A stretch of 38,936 nucleotides of DNA, taken from an uncultured Treponema sp. (GTDB lineage: Bacteria > Spirochaetota > Spirochaetia > Treponematales > Treponemataceae). The DNA lies in the NCBI GenBank assembly GCA_945915085.1, contig CAMEET010000005.1, positions 1 through 38,936 on the forward strand, written 5' to 3'. Positions within the stretch are counted from its first letter, which is position 1, and each line of letters opens with the position of its first letter. Under the pieces are notes generated by a model. It was not told the origin of the DNA and made no database searches. It saw only the letters and a program-made list of their open reading frames with translations. Both the position numbers and the translations under genes were made by a program. Positions 9,165 through 17,829 of this stretch are shown here, piece after piece.

Positions 9165-12008
9165 TTATCTGTTTTTTTCGAGCATTTCTTTTATGAATTT
9201 TCCTGTATAGCTTTGTTCCACTGCTGCAACTTGCTCCGGCGTACCTTTTGCAATAATATTTCCGCCTCTAAATCCGCCTTCTGGTCCCAAATCAATAATA
9301 TAATCAGCCTGACAGATTACATCAAGATTATGCTCAATCATCACTACTGAATTTCCCTGCTCCACCAGGCGCTGAATCACTTCCATCAAAAGTTTTACAT
9401 CAGCAAAATGAAGACCTGTTGTAGGTTCATCAAGGATATACAAAGTTTTGCTTGTAGAAGGACGAGCTAGTTCATTTGCAAGTTTCACACGCTGAGCTTC
9501 TCCACCTGATAAAGTGAGTGCATTTTGACCAAGTGTAATATAACCTAATCCTACAGATTTGAGTGTTGCAAGTTTTCTATAAATATGAGGAATAGAACTG
9601 AAAAAATCGCAGGCTTCGTCAATCGACATATTCAAAACATCATTGATTGATTTTCCTTTGTATTCCACTTCGAGTGTTTCTTTATTAAATCTTTTTCCGC
9701 CGCATACTTCGCACTGAATGTAAACATCTGGCAAAAAGTTCATTTCAATTATGTTTTCACCAGCACCGCCACAAGCTTCACAGCGACCGCCTTTTACATT
9801 GAAACTGAAACGACCTTTCTGATAGCCGCGTGCTTTACTTTCCGGAAGACTTGCATATAAATCACGGATAGCATCAAAAACTCCAACATATGTTGCAGGA
9901 TTTGATCTTGGAGTGCGCCCGATTGGACTTTGATCAATGTTGATTACTTTGTCCAGTGCTTCAGTTCCTTCCACACTTTCACATTTTCCAACCGGATAAT
10001 TTGTTCTCATCAGTCTGTTACTCACAGCTGGATACAAAATATCGCTCATAAGAGTTGATTTTCCCGAACCTGAAACTCCTGTTATACAGGTAAAACATCC
10101 TAGCGGAATCTCAATACTCACATTTTTCAGATTGTGTTCCACAGCTCCGCTGATTTTCAGGAAGTTTCCGTTACCTTTTCGTCGTTCAGAAGGAATATCC
10201 ATTTTTAAAGTTCCACTAAGATATTGCCCCGTAAGACTTTCCTTTACTTTTGCAACTTCCTCTGGAGTTCCGCAGGCAACAACTTTACCGCCATTTACAC
10301 CAGCGCCTGGTCCCATATCAATAAGATAATCAGCTGTACGCAAAGTCTGTTCATCATGCTCAACAACAATCACAGAATTTCCGTTATCACGCAAATTTAT
10401 AAGTGTATCGATAAGTTTTTGATTATCTCTTTGATGAAGACCAATACTCGGTTCATCCAGAATGTACATTACACCACACAAAGCAGAACCAATCTGCGTT
10501 GCAAGACGAATTCGCTGAGCTTCTCCACCAGATAAAGTTTCTGCAGCGCGTTCCATTGTCAGATAGTCAAGTCCAACATTCTTCAAAAACGTAAGACGTG
10601 AACGAATTTCTTTTACAATTCCAGCAGCAATCTGTGATTCACTATCTGAAAGTTGCAATTCATTGAAGAAATCAATTGATTCTGAAACAGAAAGAAGACA
10701 AAGCTGGTGAATATTTTTACCACCGACAGTCACTCCAAGTGCTTCTTTTCTAAGACGCTGACCGTGACAACAGCTACATTCACTCACCGTCATAAACTTT
10801 TCTTCGATACCAATTCGCTGTGCTTCGCTCCATGATTCGTTATAACGGCGTTTCATGTCATTTATAATTCCAGTCCAAGGTCTGTCGTAAGTTGAATATC
10901 CTTCACCGCTTGATTTTTCATAAATCCAGTGAAGTGTTTCATCAGGATTTCCGTTCCACAAAAAATCAAACTGTTCTTTTGAAAGATTTTTAATCGGCTC
11001 ATCCAGACTGAAACCACAATGTTCTGCAATCGCAGAAAAAATACATTTGTTCCATGAAGATTCAGGATTATAAAAAGGAAAAGCCCTTTGATTAAAGCTT
11101 AATGATTTGTCTGGAATGATTTTTTCAAAATCCCATTCCATTTTTTCACCAAGACCAGTACATTCAGGACATGCCCCAAATGGATTGTTAAAAGAAAAAA
11201 GACGTGGCTGAAGGTCTGGAATGGAAATTCCGCAGTCAGGGCATGCATTTTTCTGGCTAAAAAAGATTTCCTGCTCAGTATCCGAATTTTCATCTTTTCT
11301 GGCAATAACTACAATTCCGTTTGCATTTTTCAAGGCGATTTCAATAGAATCAGCCAGACGCGAACGGATATCGTCGCTCTTTTTGATTCTGTCTACAACA
11401 ATTTCGATAGTATGTTTTTTTTGTTTGTCAAGTTTGATAGAATCATCTAAATCTGTCATTACACCGTCAATTCTAGCACGAACAAAACCAGATTTTTTTG
11501 CATCTTCAATAATTTTTTGATGTTCACCTTTTTTTCCACGAATCACTGGAGATAAAACCTGCATTTTTGTGCCATTCGGCCATTCCATTACAGTATCAAT
11601 AATCTGATCAACCGACTGTTCACGAATCTCTCTTCCACAATTTGGACAATGAGCGTGACCAGCTCTTGCAAACAAAAGTCTGTAAAAATCATAAATTTCT
11701 GTAATAGTTCCCACTGTAGAACGGGGATTTTTGTTTGTAGATTTTTGTTCTATAGAAATGGCAGGAGAAAGACCTTCAATGGAATCAACATCAGGTTTAT
11801 CCATTCTGCCGAGAAACTGCCTTGCATAAGAAGACAAACTTTCCATATAACGGCGCTGACCTTCCGCAAAAAGAGTATCAAAAGCTAACGATGATTTTCC
11901 TGAACCAGACAGTCCCGAAATCACAACAAGTTTATTTCTGGGAAGTGTAACGTCAACATTTTTCAGATTATGTTCGCGTGCACCTTTTATAATAATTTTA
12001 TCTTCCAT
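9165..12008 (-). CDS. uvrA: Excinuclease ABC subunit A (UvrA)
   Basis: The damage-recognition ATPase of nucleotide excision repair, at the usual length (947 residues). Both ABC modules are complete: Walker [10 protein letters not shown] near residue 33 and GVSGSGKST near 640, and two LSGGEAQR signatures, each followed by ILDEP Walker B segments. Zinc modules are visible as [13 protein letters not shown]...CPECTG in the first half and CEACGG...CEVCGG in the second. The UvrB-binding and DNA-binding insert regions are in normal order. No UvrB or UvrC gene is in the window. Its promoter lies 8 nt before the ATG and no Shine-Dalgarno is present. lptD follows after 18 nt. Confidence 0.98.
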   Translation of the reverse strand: MEDKIIIKGAREHNLKNVDVTLPRNKLVVISGLSGSGKSSLAFDTLFAEGQRRYMESLSSYARQFLGRMDKPDVDSIEGLSPAISIEQKSTNKNPRSTVGTITEIYDFYRLLFARAGHAHCPNCGREIREQSVDQIIDTVMEWPNGTKMQVLSPVIRGKKGEHQKIIEDAKKSGFVRARIDGVMTDLDDSIKLDKQKKHTIEIVVDRIKKSDDIRSRLADSIEIALKNANGIVVIARKDENSDTEQEIFFSQKNACPDCGISIPDLQPRLFSFNNPFGACPECTGLGEKMEWDFEKIIPDKSLSFNQRAFPFYNPESSWNKCIFSAIAEHCGFSLDEPIKNLSKEQFDFLWNGNPDETLHWIYEKSSGEGYSTYDRPWTGIINDMKRRYNESWSEAQRIGIEEKFMTVSECSCCHGQRLRKEALGVTVGGKNIHQLCLLSVSESIDFFNELQLSDSESQIAAGIVKEIRSRLTFLKNVGLDYLTMERAAETLSGGEAQRIRLATQIGSALCGVMYILDEPSIGLHQRDNQKLIDTLINLRDNGNSVIVVEHDEQTLRTADYLIDMGPGAGVNGGKVVACGTPEEVAKVKESLTGQYLSGTLKMDIPSERRKGNGNFLKISGAVEHNLKNVSIEIPLGCFTCITGVSGSGKSTLMSDILYPAVSNRLMRTNYPVGKCESVEGTEALDKVINIDQSPIGRTPRSNPATYVGVFDAIRDLYASLPESKARGYQKGRFSFNVKGGRCEACGGAGENIIEMNFLPDVYIQCEVCGGKRFNKETLEVEYKGKSINDVLNMSIDEACDFFSSIPHIYRKLATLKSVGLGYITLGQNALTLSGGEAQRVKLANELARPSTSKTLYILDEPTTGLHFADVKLLMEVIQRLVEQGNSVVMIEHNLDVICQADYIIDLGPEGGFRGGNIIAKGTPEQVAAVEQSYTGKFIKEMLEKNR

Positions 12009-12016
12009 AATCTTAT

Positions 12017-12045
12017 ATTATAGTAAAAAATTGGATTTTGAACAA
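12017..12045 (-). promoter_or_regulatory. Promoter of uvrA
   Basis: On the minus strand, -35 TTGTTC (12045-12040), 17-nt spacer, -10 TATAAT (12022-12017), then 8 nt to the uvrA ATG. The predicted mRNA leader is 0-2 nt. Confidence 0.72.
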
Positions 12046-12076
12046 TGGAGTTAATGAACAGAATCAAGTAATGAAC

Positions 12077-12118
12077 AAAAAAAGCTTTGCCGAAAAGATT
12101 ATTTCAAGCAAAGCTTTT
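12077..12118 (-). terminator. Rho-independent terminator of guaB
   Basis: On the minus strand a perfect AAAGCTTTGC / GCAAAGCTTT stem around a 17-nt loop is followed by a T7 tract. It begins 25 nt after the guaB stop and separates guaB from uvrA. Confidence 0.88.
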
Positions 12119-12142
12119 ATGACCATTTTGAACTAAACGATA

Positions 12143-13648
12143 CTAGTTAGCCTTTATGCTATTTTTTACGATTACATCGTGAGCACCGCCTTCCCTTATA
12201 GAAGCAGGACTAACGAGAGTAATCTTAGCAATTTTCTGAAGTTCTGGAATTGTAACAGCACCACAGTTACACATAGCATGAATTACTTTACTTGTTGTAA
12301 GCGTAACATTGTCATGCAAAGAACCTGCATAAGGAACATAAGAATCAACACCTTCTTCAAAGGCCATTCCTTTTTTTCCACCAAGGTCATAACGCTGCCA
12401 GTTGCGCGCACGGTTTGAACCTTCGCCCCAGTATTCTTTTACATAATTTCCATTAACAATCAGTTTGTTTGTTGGTGATTCATCAAAACGAGCAAAGTAA
12501 CGACCGAGCATTACAAAATCTGCACCCATTGCCAAAGCAAGTGTAACATGATGATCATAAACAATACCACCGTCAGAACAAATCGGAATGTAAATGCCAG
12601 TTTTTTCGTAATATGCATCGCGCGCTTTTGCTACTTCAATTGTAGCTGTAGCCTGACCACGACCAATTCCTTTCTGTTCACGTGTAATACAAATTGAACC
12701 GCCACCAATACCAATTTTTACAAAATCAGCTCCAGCATCTGCCAAAAAGTTGAATCCATCAGCATCAACTACGTTTCCGGCTCCAACTTTTGCTTCCGGC
12801 CATTTTTCATGAATGTCATGCAAAGCTCTTTTCTGCCATTCTGTAAAACCTTCAGAAGAATCAAGAGTCATTACATCAACTCCAGCTGCGAGCAAAGCAG
12901 GAACTCTTTCCATATAATCACGTGTATTAATTCCAGCTCCAACAATATAACGTTTTTGATTATCCAAAAGTTCAAGAGGATGTTCCTGATGACTTGCAGC
13001 ATCTTTTCTGAAAATCAAACTCAAAAGATGACCATTTTTATCAACAACAGGAAGTTGATTTACTTTTTTCTGCCAGATAATTTCGTTTGCTTCTTCCAAA
13101 GTAATTCCTTCCTGCCCCATTACAAGTGAAGAAAGCGGTGTCATATAATCTTTTACTTTTGCACCTTCAGGGCAATGTGTAATGCGGAAATCTCTATCAG
13201 TAATAATTCCAACAAGTTTTCCATTTGCAGTGCCATCTTCTGTAACTGCAACGGTAGAATGACCAGTCTTTTCAATAGCATTAACAAGTTCAGTCAAAGT
13301 CTGTTCAGGTTTAATATTAGTATCAGAAGTTACAAATCCTGCTTTATATGCCTTTACACGGGCTACCATTGCAGCCTGATTTTCAATAGTCTGAGAACCG
13401 TAAATAAATGAAATTCCACCTTCTTTGGCAAGAGCAACAGCAAGTTTGTCATCAGAAACTGCCTGCATAACAGCAGAAGTCATGGGAATGTTCATCATTA
13501 AAGGACATTTTTCGCCAGCTTTTTTGTTATAACGAACAACAGGAGTCTGCAAAGAAACATTCGCTGGAATACAATCTGGACCAGTGTAGCCAGGAACTAA
13601 CAGATACTCATCAAATGTGTGTGAAGGTTCTTCAAAAATGTAAGCCAT
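12143..13648 (-). CDS. guaB: IMP dehydrogenase
   Basis: Converts IMP to XMP with NAD+, the first committed step to GMP. The 501-residue TIM barrel carries a two-CBS insert at ~105-215 (STVAVTEDG...VGIITDRDF and [20 protein letters not shown]). The catalytic loop reads [13 protein letters not shown] with C320 as nucleophile. The mobile-flap Arg-Tyr pair is R419-Y420 (NWQRYD). The loop and the GRGQATA segment differ from the E. coli GIGPGSICTTR form and belong to a divergent subfamily, but all key residues are present. It has its own promoter, a GGAG Shine-Dalgarno 5-6 nt before the ATG, and its own terminator, so it is monocistronic. Confidence 0.96.
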   Translation of the reverse strand: MAYIFEEPSHTFDEYLLVPGYTGPDCIPANVSLQTPVVRYNKKAGEKCPLMMNIPMTSAVMQAVSDDKLAVALAKEGGISFIYGSQTIENQAAMVARVKAYKAGFVTSDTNIKPEQTLTELVNAIEKTGHSTVAVTEDGTANGKLVGIITDRDFRITHCPEGAKVKDYMTPLSSLVMGQEGITLEEANEIIWQKKVNQLPVVDKNGHLLSLIFRKDAASHQEHPLELLDNQKRYIVGAGINTRDYMERVPALLAAGVDVMTLDSSEGFTEWQKRALHDIHEKWPEAKVGAGNVVDADGFNFLADAGADFVKIGIGGGSICITREQKGIGRGQATATIEVAKARDAYYEKTGIYIPICSDGGIVYDHHVTLALAMGADFVMLGRYFARFDESPTNKLIVNGNYVKEYWGEGSNRARNWQRYDLGGKKGMAFEEGVDSYVPYAGSLHDNVTLTTSKVIHAMCNCGAVTIPELQKIAKITLVSPASIREGGAHDVIVKNSIKAN

Positions 13649-13686
13649 AGGTTCTCCATAAATAATAAAAAATATATTAATCTGTA

Positions 13687-13715
13687 ATTATACATTATTA
13701 TTAAATAGTGTTCAA
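13687..13715 (-). promoter_or_regulatory. Promoter of guaB
   Basis: On the minus strand, -35 TTGAAC (13715-13710), 17-nt spacer, -10 TATAAT (13692-13687). The predicted leader is about 32 nt and contains the GGAG ribosome-binding site, in contrast to the very short leaders of several neighbours. Confidence 0.8.
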
Positions 13716-13769
13716 GAGTGGTTTTTAGTATCTTATTAATTAACACATCACAGAATTTTAATCTCAGTA

Positions 13770-13798
13770 TTGAAAAAAAAAAGAATTTATTATATGAT
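13770..13798 (+). promoter_or_regulatory. Promoter of rpsO
   Basis: -35 TTGAAA (13770-13775), 17-nt spacer, -10 TATGAT (13793-13798). The predicted start near 13805 gives a leader of about 105 nt ahead of rpsO. Confidence 0.7.
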
Positions 13799-13813
13799 AA
13801 TTTCACTGTTTTA

Positions 13814-13881
13814 CGGAAAATAACTGTGATTACTTCCTTGAAACCCAGGATTTAACTGGCAGAATTTCCGCTTATACAGTT
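13814..13881 (+). promoter_or_regulatory. Possible pseudoknot in the rpsO leader (candidate S15 autoregulatory element)
   Basis: Two complementary pairs are interleaved: CGGAAA (13814-13819) with TTTCCG (13865-13870), and AACTGT (13822-13827) with ACAGTT (13876-13881). The order a-b-a'-b' is that of an H-type pseudoknot. S15 represses its own translation in E. coli through a leader pseudoknot, and in other phyla through unrelated structures. Each stem is only 6 bp, so this is a prediction. The AAGGGG ribosome-binding site lies ~18 nt further on. Confidence 0.4.
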
Positions 13882-13909
13882 TAATTTTATTATTTTAAGG
13901 GGTTCCAAA

Positions 13910-14179
13910 ATGGCACTTACAAAAGAAACAACTTCTGCTACAGTTAAGAAGTACGGTGCAAAAGAAACTGATACAGGAAATGTAAAAGTTCAGATTGCAA
14001 TTATGACACAGCGTGTTCAGCAGCTTACAGAACACACAAGAACATTCCCAAAAGATGCAAATGCTAAACGTGCTCTTTTGAAAGTTGTAGGTCAGCGTCG
14101 CAAAATGCTTCGTTATTTTGAACGCACAGACCTTGAAGGTTACCGTGCATTCATCAAAGAACTTGGATTGCGCAAGTAA
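13910..14179 (+). CDS. rpsO: 30S ribosomal protein S15
   Basis: An 89-residue S15 of normal length, a primary binder of the 16S rRNA central domain. Typical segments are present: TGNVKVQIAIMTQRVQQLTEH, a KDANAKRALLKVVGQRRKMLRY core and a final FIKELGLRK. A strong AAGGGG Shine-Dalgarno sits 7 nt before the ATG. rpsO is usually followed directly by pnp; here pnp is 3.9 kb downstream behind a strong terminator, a restriction-modification gene and repeats. Confidence 0.98.
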   Translation: MALTKETTSATVKKYGAKETDTGNVKVQIAIMTQRVQQLTEHTRTFPKDANAKRALLKVVGQRRKMLRYFERTDLEGYRAFIKELGLRK

Positions 14180-14184
14180 ATGTC

Positions 14185-14209
14185 ATTCCCGTGTTGTGTA
14201 CATGGGAAT
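14185..14209 (+). other. Perfect hairpin immediately after rpsO
   Basis: A 10-bp stem (one G-T pair) with a 5-nt loop starts 5 nt after the rpsO stop: ATTCCCGTGT pairs with ACATGGGAAT. There is no T tract, so it is not itself a terminator. It may protect or process the rpsO 3' end ahead of the true terminator. Confidence 0.6.
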
Positions 14210-14215
14210 CTAAAA

Positions 14216-14251
14216 AATCCCGCCAGATTAAATCTAGTGGGATTTTTTTTT
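14216..14251 (+). terminator. Rho-independent terminator of rpsO
   Basis: AATCCCGCCAGAT pairs with ATCTAGTGGGATT (one mismatch, one G-T pair) around a TAA loop and is followed by T9. It should strongly reduce read-through from rpsO into the restriction-modification gene. Confidence 0.9.
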
Positions 14252-14341
14252 GCCGATTAAAAAAAGTTAGCCAATTCCAGTCCTTACAACGGTTTAAAAT
14301 CTAAAACTCTAGATTGAAAATGTTAATAATAGGAACAGAAT

Positions 14342-17296
14342 ATGAACTTTATTCCACACACAAAAGAAGAATCTCTACACATAATCAAAGATTTAGTTGC
14401 CCGCTTTAAACAAAACGAAAAATCATACACAAGTGTAATCTACGATGAGTCAAATACACGAACAGATTTCATAGATAAATTTTTTGAAGCTTTGAATTGG
14501 GATGTTAGAAACGATAACGGTTTTGCAGAACGATTTCGCGAAGTTGTGCGGGAAGATAAAGTTGTAATAAACGGTCAAACAAAAGCCCCTGATTATTCAT
14601 TCAGACTTGGCGGACAAAAAATTTTCTTTGTGGAAGCAAAAAAGCCATCTGTAAATATAAAAGATGACATTGCTCCAGCCTATCAACTTCGTCGCTATGC
14701 TTATACTGCAAAACTTCCACTTTCCATTTTAACTGACTTTGAAGAATTTGCTGTTTTTGATACAAAAATCAAACCAAATCCAAATGACAAAGCAAGTGCG
14801 GCTCGCATTCAATATATGCGATATGACCAATATGAAGAAAATTTTGATTATTTATGGAATACTTTTTCCAAAGAAGCAGTTCAGACTGGAAGTTTTGACC
14901 AATATTGTGAATCTGGTAAAAACAAGCGCGGAACCAGCGAAATTGATAACGAACTTTTATCTACAATAGAAAAATGGCGACTAGATTTAGCAAAAAACAT
15001 AGCACTTAGAAATCCACAATTATCTTTGCGAAATTTGAATGTTGCAGTTCAAAAAATAATTGACCGCATCATCTTTTTAAGAATTGCAGAAGATAAGGAT
15101 ATGGAAGATTTGGAAACATTAAAAAATGCCTGTAATTCTTCTGATGCTTACAACGAACTTAAAAAAGTATTTGAAAATGCAAATGTAAAATATAATTCAG
15201 GTCTTTTTGCTTCAGAAAACTGGATAAACGAATTAATTATCGATAGTAAAGTTTTAAAAGATATTGCAAACGAACTTTATTATCCTTCTTGTCCTTATGC
15301 ATGGGTAGCCCTTCCTGTAGAAGTTCTGGGCAATATTTATGAAAAGTTTTTAGGGAGCGAAATAAATTTTAAAAACGTAAAGAATGGACATACTGTAACT
15401 GTTGAAGAAAAGCCGGAAATAAAAAAAGCAGGTGGTGTTTTTTACACTCCAACTTACATTGTAAAATATATAGTTGAACAGACAATCGGAAAAAAGCTTG
15501 CAAATTGTACTCCAGAAAATGCAAGTTCAATAACAATTTGCGACCCCGCATGTGGTTCTGGTTCATTTTTAGTGGGTGCCTTTAAGTATCTATTAAACTG
15601 GTATTTAGACAAATATACGAAAAACAAAACCGAAGAAAACAAAAACTTAAAAACTGGAAAATTGATTTCTGTAAAAAATGGCATTGAATTGAGCATTCAG
15701 GAAAAAAAGAAAATTTTGACAACTCATATTTATGGAGTTGATATTGATGCGCAAGCTGTAGAAGTTACAAAACTTTCTCTTTATTTGCAGATGCTAGAAG
15801 GCGAAGGCAAACAGGAAAATTCTTTATTCCGGGAATCTGATATGCATGTTTTACCATATTTAGGCGACAACATAAAATGCGGTAACAGTTTGATTGGAAG
15901 CGATTTTTATGCCTCGCAGGATTTATCACTTTTTGAAGAAGAAGCAATGTACAAAGTGAATGCATTTGACTGGGAAAAAGAGTTTTCACAAATTTTCAAG
16001 AATGGTGGTTTTGATTGTGTGATTGGAAATCCGCCGTATGTAAATATAAATACCATGCCTGAATATCATGAGTATTTCTCTAAAAAATATTCAGAAATTC
16101 ATACTGGTTATAATGATTTAATGTATTATTTTCTTTATCGTGGAATAAATTTGTTAAATAAAACTGGTATTTACGGAGTGATTACATCTAACTATTTTCT
16201 GGGAAATGAATATGCAAAAAAACTAAGATTGTTTTTAAATTCAAAAGTTACTTCGATTATTAATTTTAAAAATGCTCAAATTTTTTCAGAAGCAAGTGTC
16301 CATACAACTTTACTTTTTGCAAAAAATGAAAATACAGAAAATGAAATTAAGATTTTCACATATAGAGAAAATAAATCGCCACAAGAAGTGATATTGAATG
16401 AAAGTTATGATTTTTCTACATTAACAAAAAATGAGTTATCAGATACCTGGTTGATTGCAGATAAATCATCTACATCTATTATCAATAAAATAAATACTAA
16501 TTCTGTTTTTTTAGGTGATATTGCTGAAATTGTAAAAGGTGCAGAAACTGGTAAGAATGGTATTTTTTCAGTGCCTTACAAAATAATAAAAGATAATTTA
16601 ATTGAAGAAGAAATTGTGCGAAAATGTATCAAAAATAGTCATATTCATAGATATCACATTAATTCTGTTGATTTGTTCTTGATTTATTGTGATAACAATT
16701 TTTCATCAAAGAAATATCCAAATACATATAAATATTTAGAGAAATATAAAAATGAATTATCAGATAGACGAGGTCCAAAAAACAATGAATATGAATGGTG
16801 GAGACTACATCGCCCTTCTGTAAAAGAATTTCATGATGCACCGGAAAAAATAATTGTTCCTTATAGGGCGGAACATAACAGATTTGCTTACGATGATCAA
16901 CAGTTTTTCAATGATGGTGGTGACATACGTGCAATCGTTATGAAAGAGAATTGTGGTTACTTGATTAAATATATACTTGCATTACTTAATTCCACATTGC
17001 TTGATTGGTATTTTGGTTTTATTGGAAAAACAAAAGGTAATTCTCGCAAATATTTTAATAAACCATTAGCCTTGATTCCAATAAAATCTGCCACACAATC
17101 CCAGCAACAAGAACTTGCAAATCTTGCAACTTTGATGATGGACGCTGTAAAAAGGCAGCAGGAAGCAAAAAGTGACCAGGAAAAAAATATCTGCAAAATG
17201 CGAATAGAAGCAATAGATGCCCAAATCAACGCAAAAGTTTATGCTTTATACGGTTTAACAGAAGATGAAGTTGCCATTGTAGAAAAATCAAAGTAA
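14342..17296 (+). CDS. Type IIG restriction-modification enzyme (fused nuclease, N6-adenine methyltransferase, specificity domain)
   Basis: A single 984-residue chain with all parts of a type IIG (Eco57I-like) enzyme. Residues ~35-130 form a PD-(D/E)xK nuclease of the HsdR_N type (P83-D84 and E98-A99-K100, in KAPDYSF...FFVEAKKP). A helical linker precedes the methyltransferase (~365-660): motif X GGVFYTPTYIVKYIV, motif I DPACGSGSFL at 401-410, and catalytic motif IV NPPY at 563-566, the form used by N6-adenine methyltransferases. The C-terminal third (~680-960) resembles a TaqI-type target-recognition domain and is more AT-rich than the rest. Because methylation is built in, no partner gene is needed, and none is adjacent. 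AGGA lies 7 nt before the ATG. AATCTA/TAGATT, a 6-bp inverted repeat about 40 nt upstream, could be an operator. The recognition sequence cannot be read from the protein. Confidence 0.9.
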   Translation: MNFIPHTKEESLHIIKDLVARFKQNEKSYTSVIYDESNTRTDFIDKFFEALNWDVRNDNGFAERFREVVREDKVVINGQTKAPDYSFRLGGQKIFFVEAKKPSVNIKDDIAPAYQLRRYAYTAKLPLSILTDFEEFAVFDTKIKPNPNDKASAARIQYMRYDQYEENFDYLWNTFSKEAVQTGSFDQYCESGKNKRGTSEIDNELLSTIEKWRLDLAKNIALRNPQLSLRNLNVAVQKIIDRIIFLRIAEDKDMEDLETLKNACNSSDAYNELKKVFENANVKYNSGLFASENWINELIIDSKVLKDIANELYYPSCPYAWVALPVEVLGNIYEKFLGSEINFKNVKNGHTVTVEEKPEIKKAGGVFYTPTYIVKYIVEQTIGKKLANCTPENASSITICDPACGSGSFLVGAFKYLLNWYLDKYTKNKTEENKNLKTGKLISVKNGIELSIQEKKKILTTHIYGVDIDAQAVEVTKLSLYLQMLEGEGKQENSLFRESDMHVLPYLGDNIKCGNSLIGSDFYASQDLSLFEEEAMYKVNAFDWEKEFSQIFKNGGFDCVIGNPPYVNINTMPEYHEYFSKKYSEIHTGYNDLMYYFLYRGINLLNKTGIYGVITSNYFLGNEYAKKLRLFLNSKVTSIINFKNAQIFSEASVHTTLLFAKNENTENEIKIFTYRENKSPQEVILNESYDFSTLTKNELSDTWLIADKSSTSIINKINTNSVFLGDIAEIVKGAETGKNGIFSVPYKIIKDNLIEEEIVRKCIKNSHIHRYHINSVDLFLIYCDNNFSSKKYPNTYKYLEKYKNELSDRRGPKNNEYEWWRLHRPSVKEFHDAPEKIIVPYRAEHNRFAYDDQQFFNDGGDIRAIVMKENCGYLIKYILALLNSTLLDWYFGFIGKTKGNSRKYFNKPLALIPIKSATQSQQQELANLATLMMDAVKRQQEAKSDQEKNICKMRIEAIDAQINAKVYALYGLTEDEVAIVEKSK

Positions 17297-17310
17297 AAAT
17301 AACACAAAAA

Positions 17311-17359
17311 ACGTCGTAGACATTTCAAATCAATGTGAAAAAAAACACCTTGCAAAAAA
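17311..17359. repeat. Direct repeat, copy 1
   Basis: This 49-nt unit matches 17699-17749. They share the exact 18-mer catttcaaatcaatgtga and an A-rich tail ending cttgcaaaaaa. The first 10 bases differ by three transitions. The tail supplies the -35 element of the forward RNA promoter. Confidence 0.85.
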
Positions 17360-17378
17360 TGCAAACTAGATGTATATT
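17350..17378 (+). promoter_or_regulatory. Promoter of the candidate small RNA
   Basis: -35 TTGCAA (17350-17355), exactly 17 nt, -10 TATATT (17373-17378). The predicted start is near 17385. No gene lies downstream before the terminator at 17429-17469. Confidence 0.6.
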
Positions 17379-17384
17379 AAAAAA

Positions 17385-17469
17385 AGGAAGTGCCAAAACT
17401 CATTTGGTCGTCTCCACGGTTTCATTAAAAGCCGCCGCAGAGTCAGCAAACTTTGGCGGCTTGTTTTTT
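17385..17469 (+). ncRNA. Candidate ~85-nt small RNA (possible antitoxin RNA)
   Basis: Inferred from a near-consensus promoter and a strong terminator only ~50 nt downstream, with no credible coding frame between. Its 3' end converges on the 32-codon hydrophobic peptide gene read from the opposite strand, and the terminator stem would be shared by both transcripts. That arrangement resembles the antitoxin RNA of Fst/par type I loci. I found no long complementarity between its 5' half and the 5' end of the opposing transcript. Confidence 0.45.
17429..17469 (+). terminator. Terminator of the small RNA, possibly bidirectional
   Basis: AAGCCGCC (17429-17436) pairs perfectly with GGCGGCTT (17455-17462), with AGT/ACT able to pair inside the loop, followed by a run of six T on the + strand. 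On the minus strand the same stem is followed by TTTT, so it could also end the convergent peptide transcript. Confidence 0.8.
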
Positions 17470-17474
17470 CTCTT

Positions 17475-17573
17475 TTACTTGTAAATGTAAGAGAGCACTG
17501 CAAATATAGCACATACAATTGTAGCAATTCCTACCACAACTGAAAAAATCACTGAAATGATTTTTGCTTTCAT
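17475..17573 (-). CDS. Possible 32-residue hydrophobic membrane peptide (type I toxin-like)
   Basis: An ATG-TAA frame encodes a Lys-bearing start (MKAK), about 24 uninterrupted hydrophobic residues (IISVIFSVVVGIATIVCAIF...) and a C-terminal YIYK, so a single membrane span with positive ends. Size and composition fit type I toxin peptides such as Fst, Ldr and TisB, but I recognise no specific family. The ATG is buried: TTGAGGGG upstream pairs perfectly with CCCCTCAA, whose last A is the first base of the ATG, locking the only G-rich Shine-Dalgarno candidate in a hairpin. That would suit tight translational control, or may mean the frame is not translated. No strong promoter is visible; TTGAAA-N17-TAACTT inside repeat copy 2 is the best candidate. 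Confidence 0.4.
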   Translation of the reverse strand: MKAKIISVIFSVVVGIATIVCAIFAVLSYIYK

Positions 17574-17597
17574 TGAGGGGGTAGTACAACCCCTCAA
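17573..17597 (-). promoter_or_regulatory. Hairpin sequestering the peptide's start codon and G-rich ribosome-binding candidate
   Basis: An 8-bp perfect stem, TTGAGGGG / CCCCTCAA, with a 9-nt loop. It includes the first base of the peptide ATG at 17573. Confidence 0.6.
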
Positions 17598-17605
17598 AAC
17601 GGCGA

Positions 17606-17638
17606 AGTCAAGGCTTTAAGCGTTAGCGTGCCTTGACT
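17606..17638. repeat. Inverted repeat AGTCAAGGC / GCCTTGACT
   Basis: A perfect 9-bp stem around a 15-nt loop, in the presumed 5' leader of the peptide transcript. Two tiny frames cross it on the minus strand: ATG at 17661 (12 codons) and ATG at 17651 (11 codons, GGGAGG only 2 nt upstream). Neither is convincing as a gene. Confidence 0.55.
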
Positions 17639-17698
17639 CGACGTATTGCATAGCCTCCCATTTTTTTATTTCAGCTTATCGCTGATAAAGTTAGGGAG

Positions 17699-17749
17699 AC
17701 GCCGCAGGCATTTCAAATCAATGTGACAAAAAAAACATCTTGCAAAAAA
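17699..17749. repeat. Direct repeat, copy 2
   Basis: A 51-nt counterpart of 17311-17359, lying 388 nt downstream in the same orientation. The two copies bracket the small RNA and peptide. The sequence after copy 2 diverges and lacks a good -10 box, so only copy 1 seems to form the forward promoter. Confidence 0.85.
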
Positions 17750-17784
17750 ATTGTAGTTTAGTTTTTAGTAATTGAAAAAATCTT

Positions 17785-17824
17785 TATAATCGATTAAAAT
17801 TAGTTTTGTGAAAATTTTTCACAA
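17785..17824 (+). promoter_or_regulatory. TATAAT box followed by a 19-nt perfect palindrome; possible pnp promoter/operator
   Basis: TATAAT at 17785-17790 has only a weak -35 (TTTTTA, 17-nt spacer). The palindrome TTGTGAAAA-T-TTTTCACAA at 17806-17824 starts ~9 nt after the predicted transcription start, a typical repressor-operator position. It could drive pnp through a ~280-nt leader. The binding protein is unknown. Confidence 0.4.
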
Positions 17825-17829
17825 GGATT

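Noticed and set aside
12143-13648. Divergent catalytic loop of GuaB as possible GMP reductase or loss of function
   Set aside because: The CBS pair, catalytic Cys320 and flap Arg419-Tyr420 are all present, as expected for IMP dehydrogenase.
17385-17424. A GTG-started 12-codon frame at the 5' end of the small-RNA candidate
   Set aside because: AAGGA is only 1-2 nt from the GTG and the frame is too short and unconserved-looking to call.
17616-17661. Two 11-12 codon frames ahead of the hydrophobic peptide as a leader peptide
   Set aside because: GGGAGG is only 2 nt from one ATG and is inside the other. No attenuation logic is apparent.
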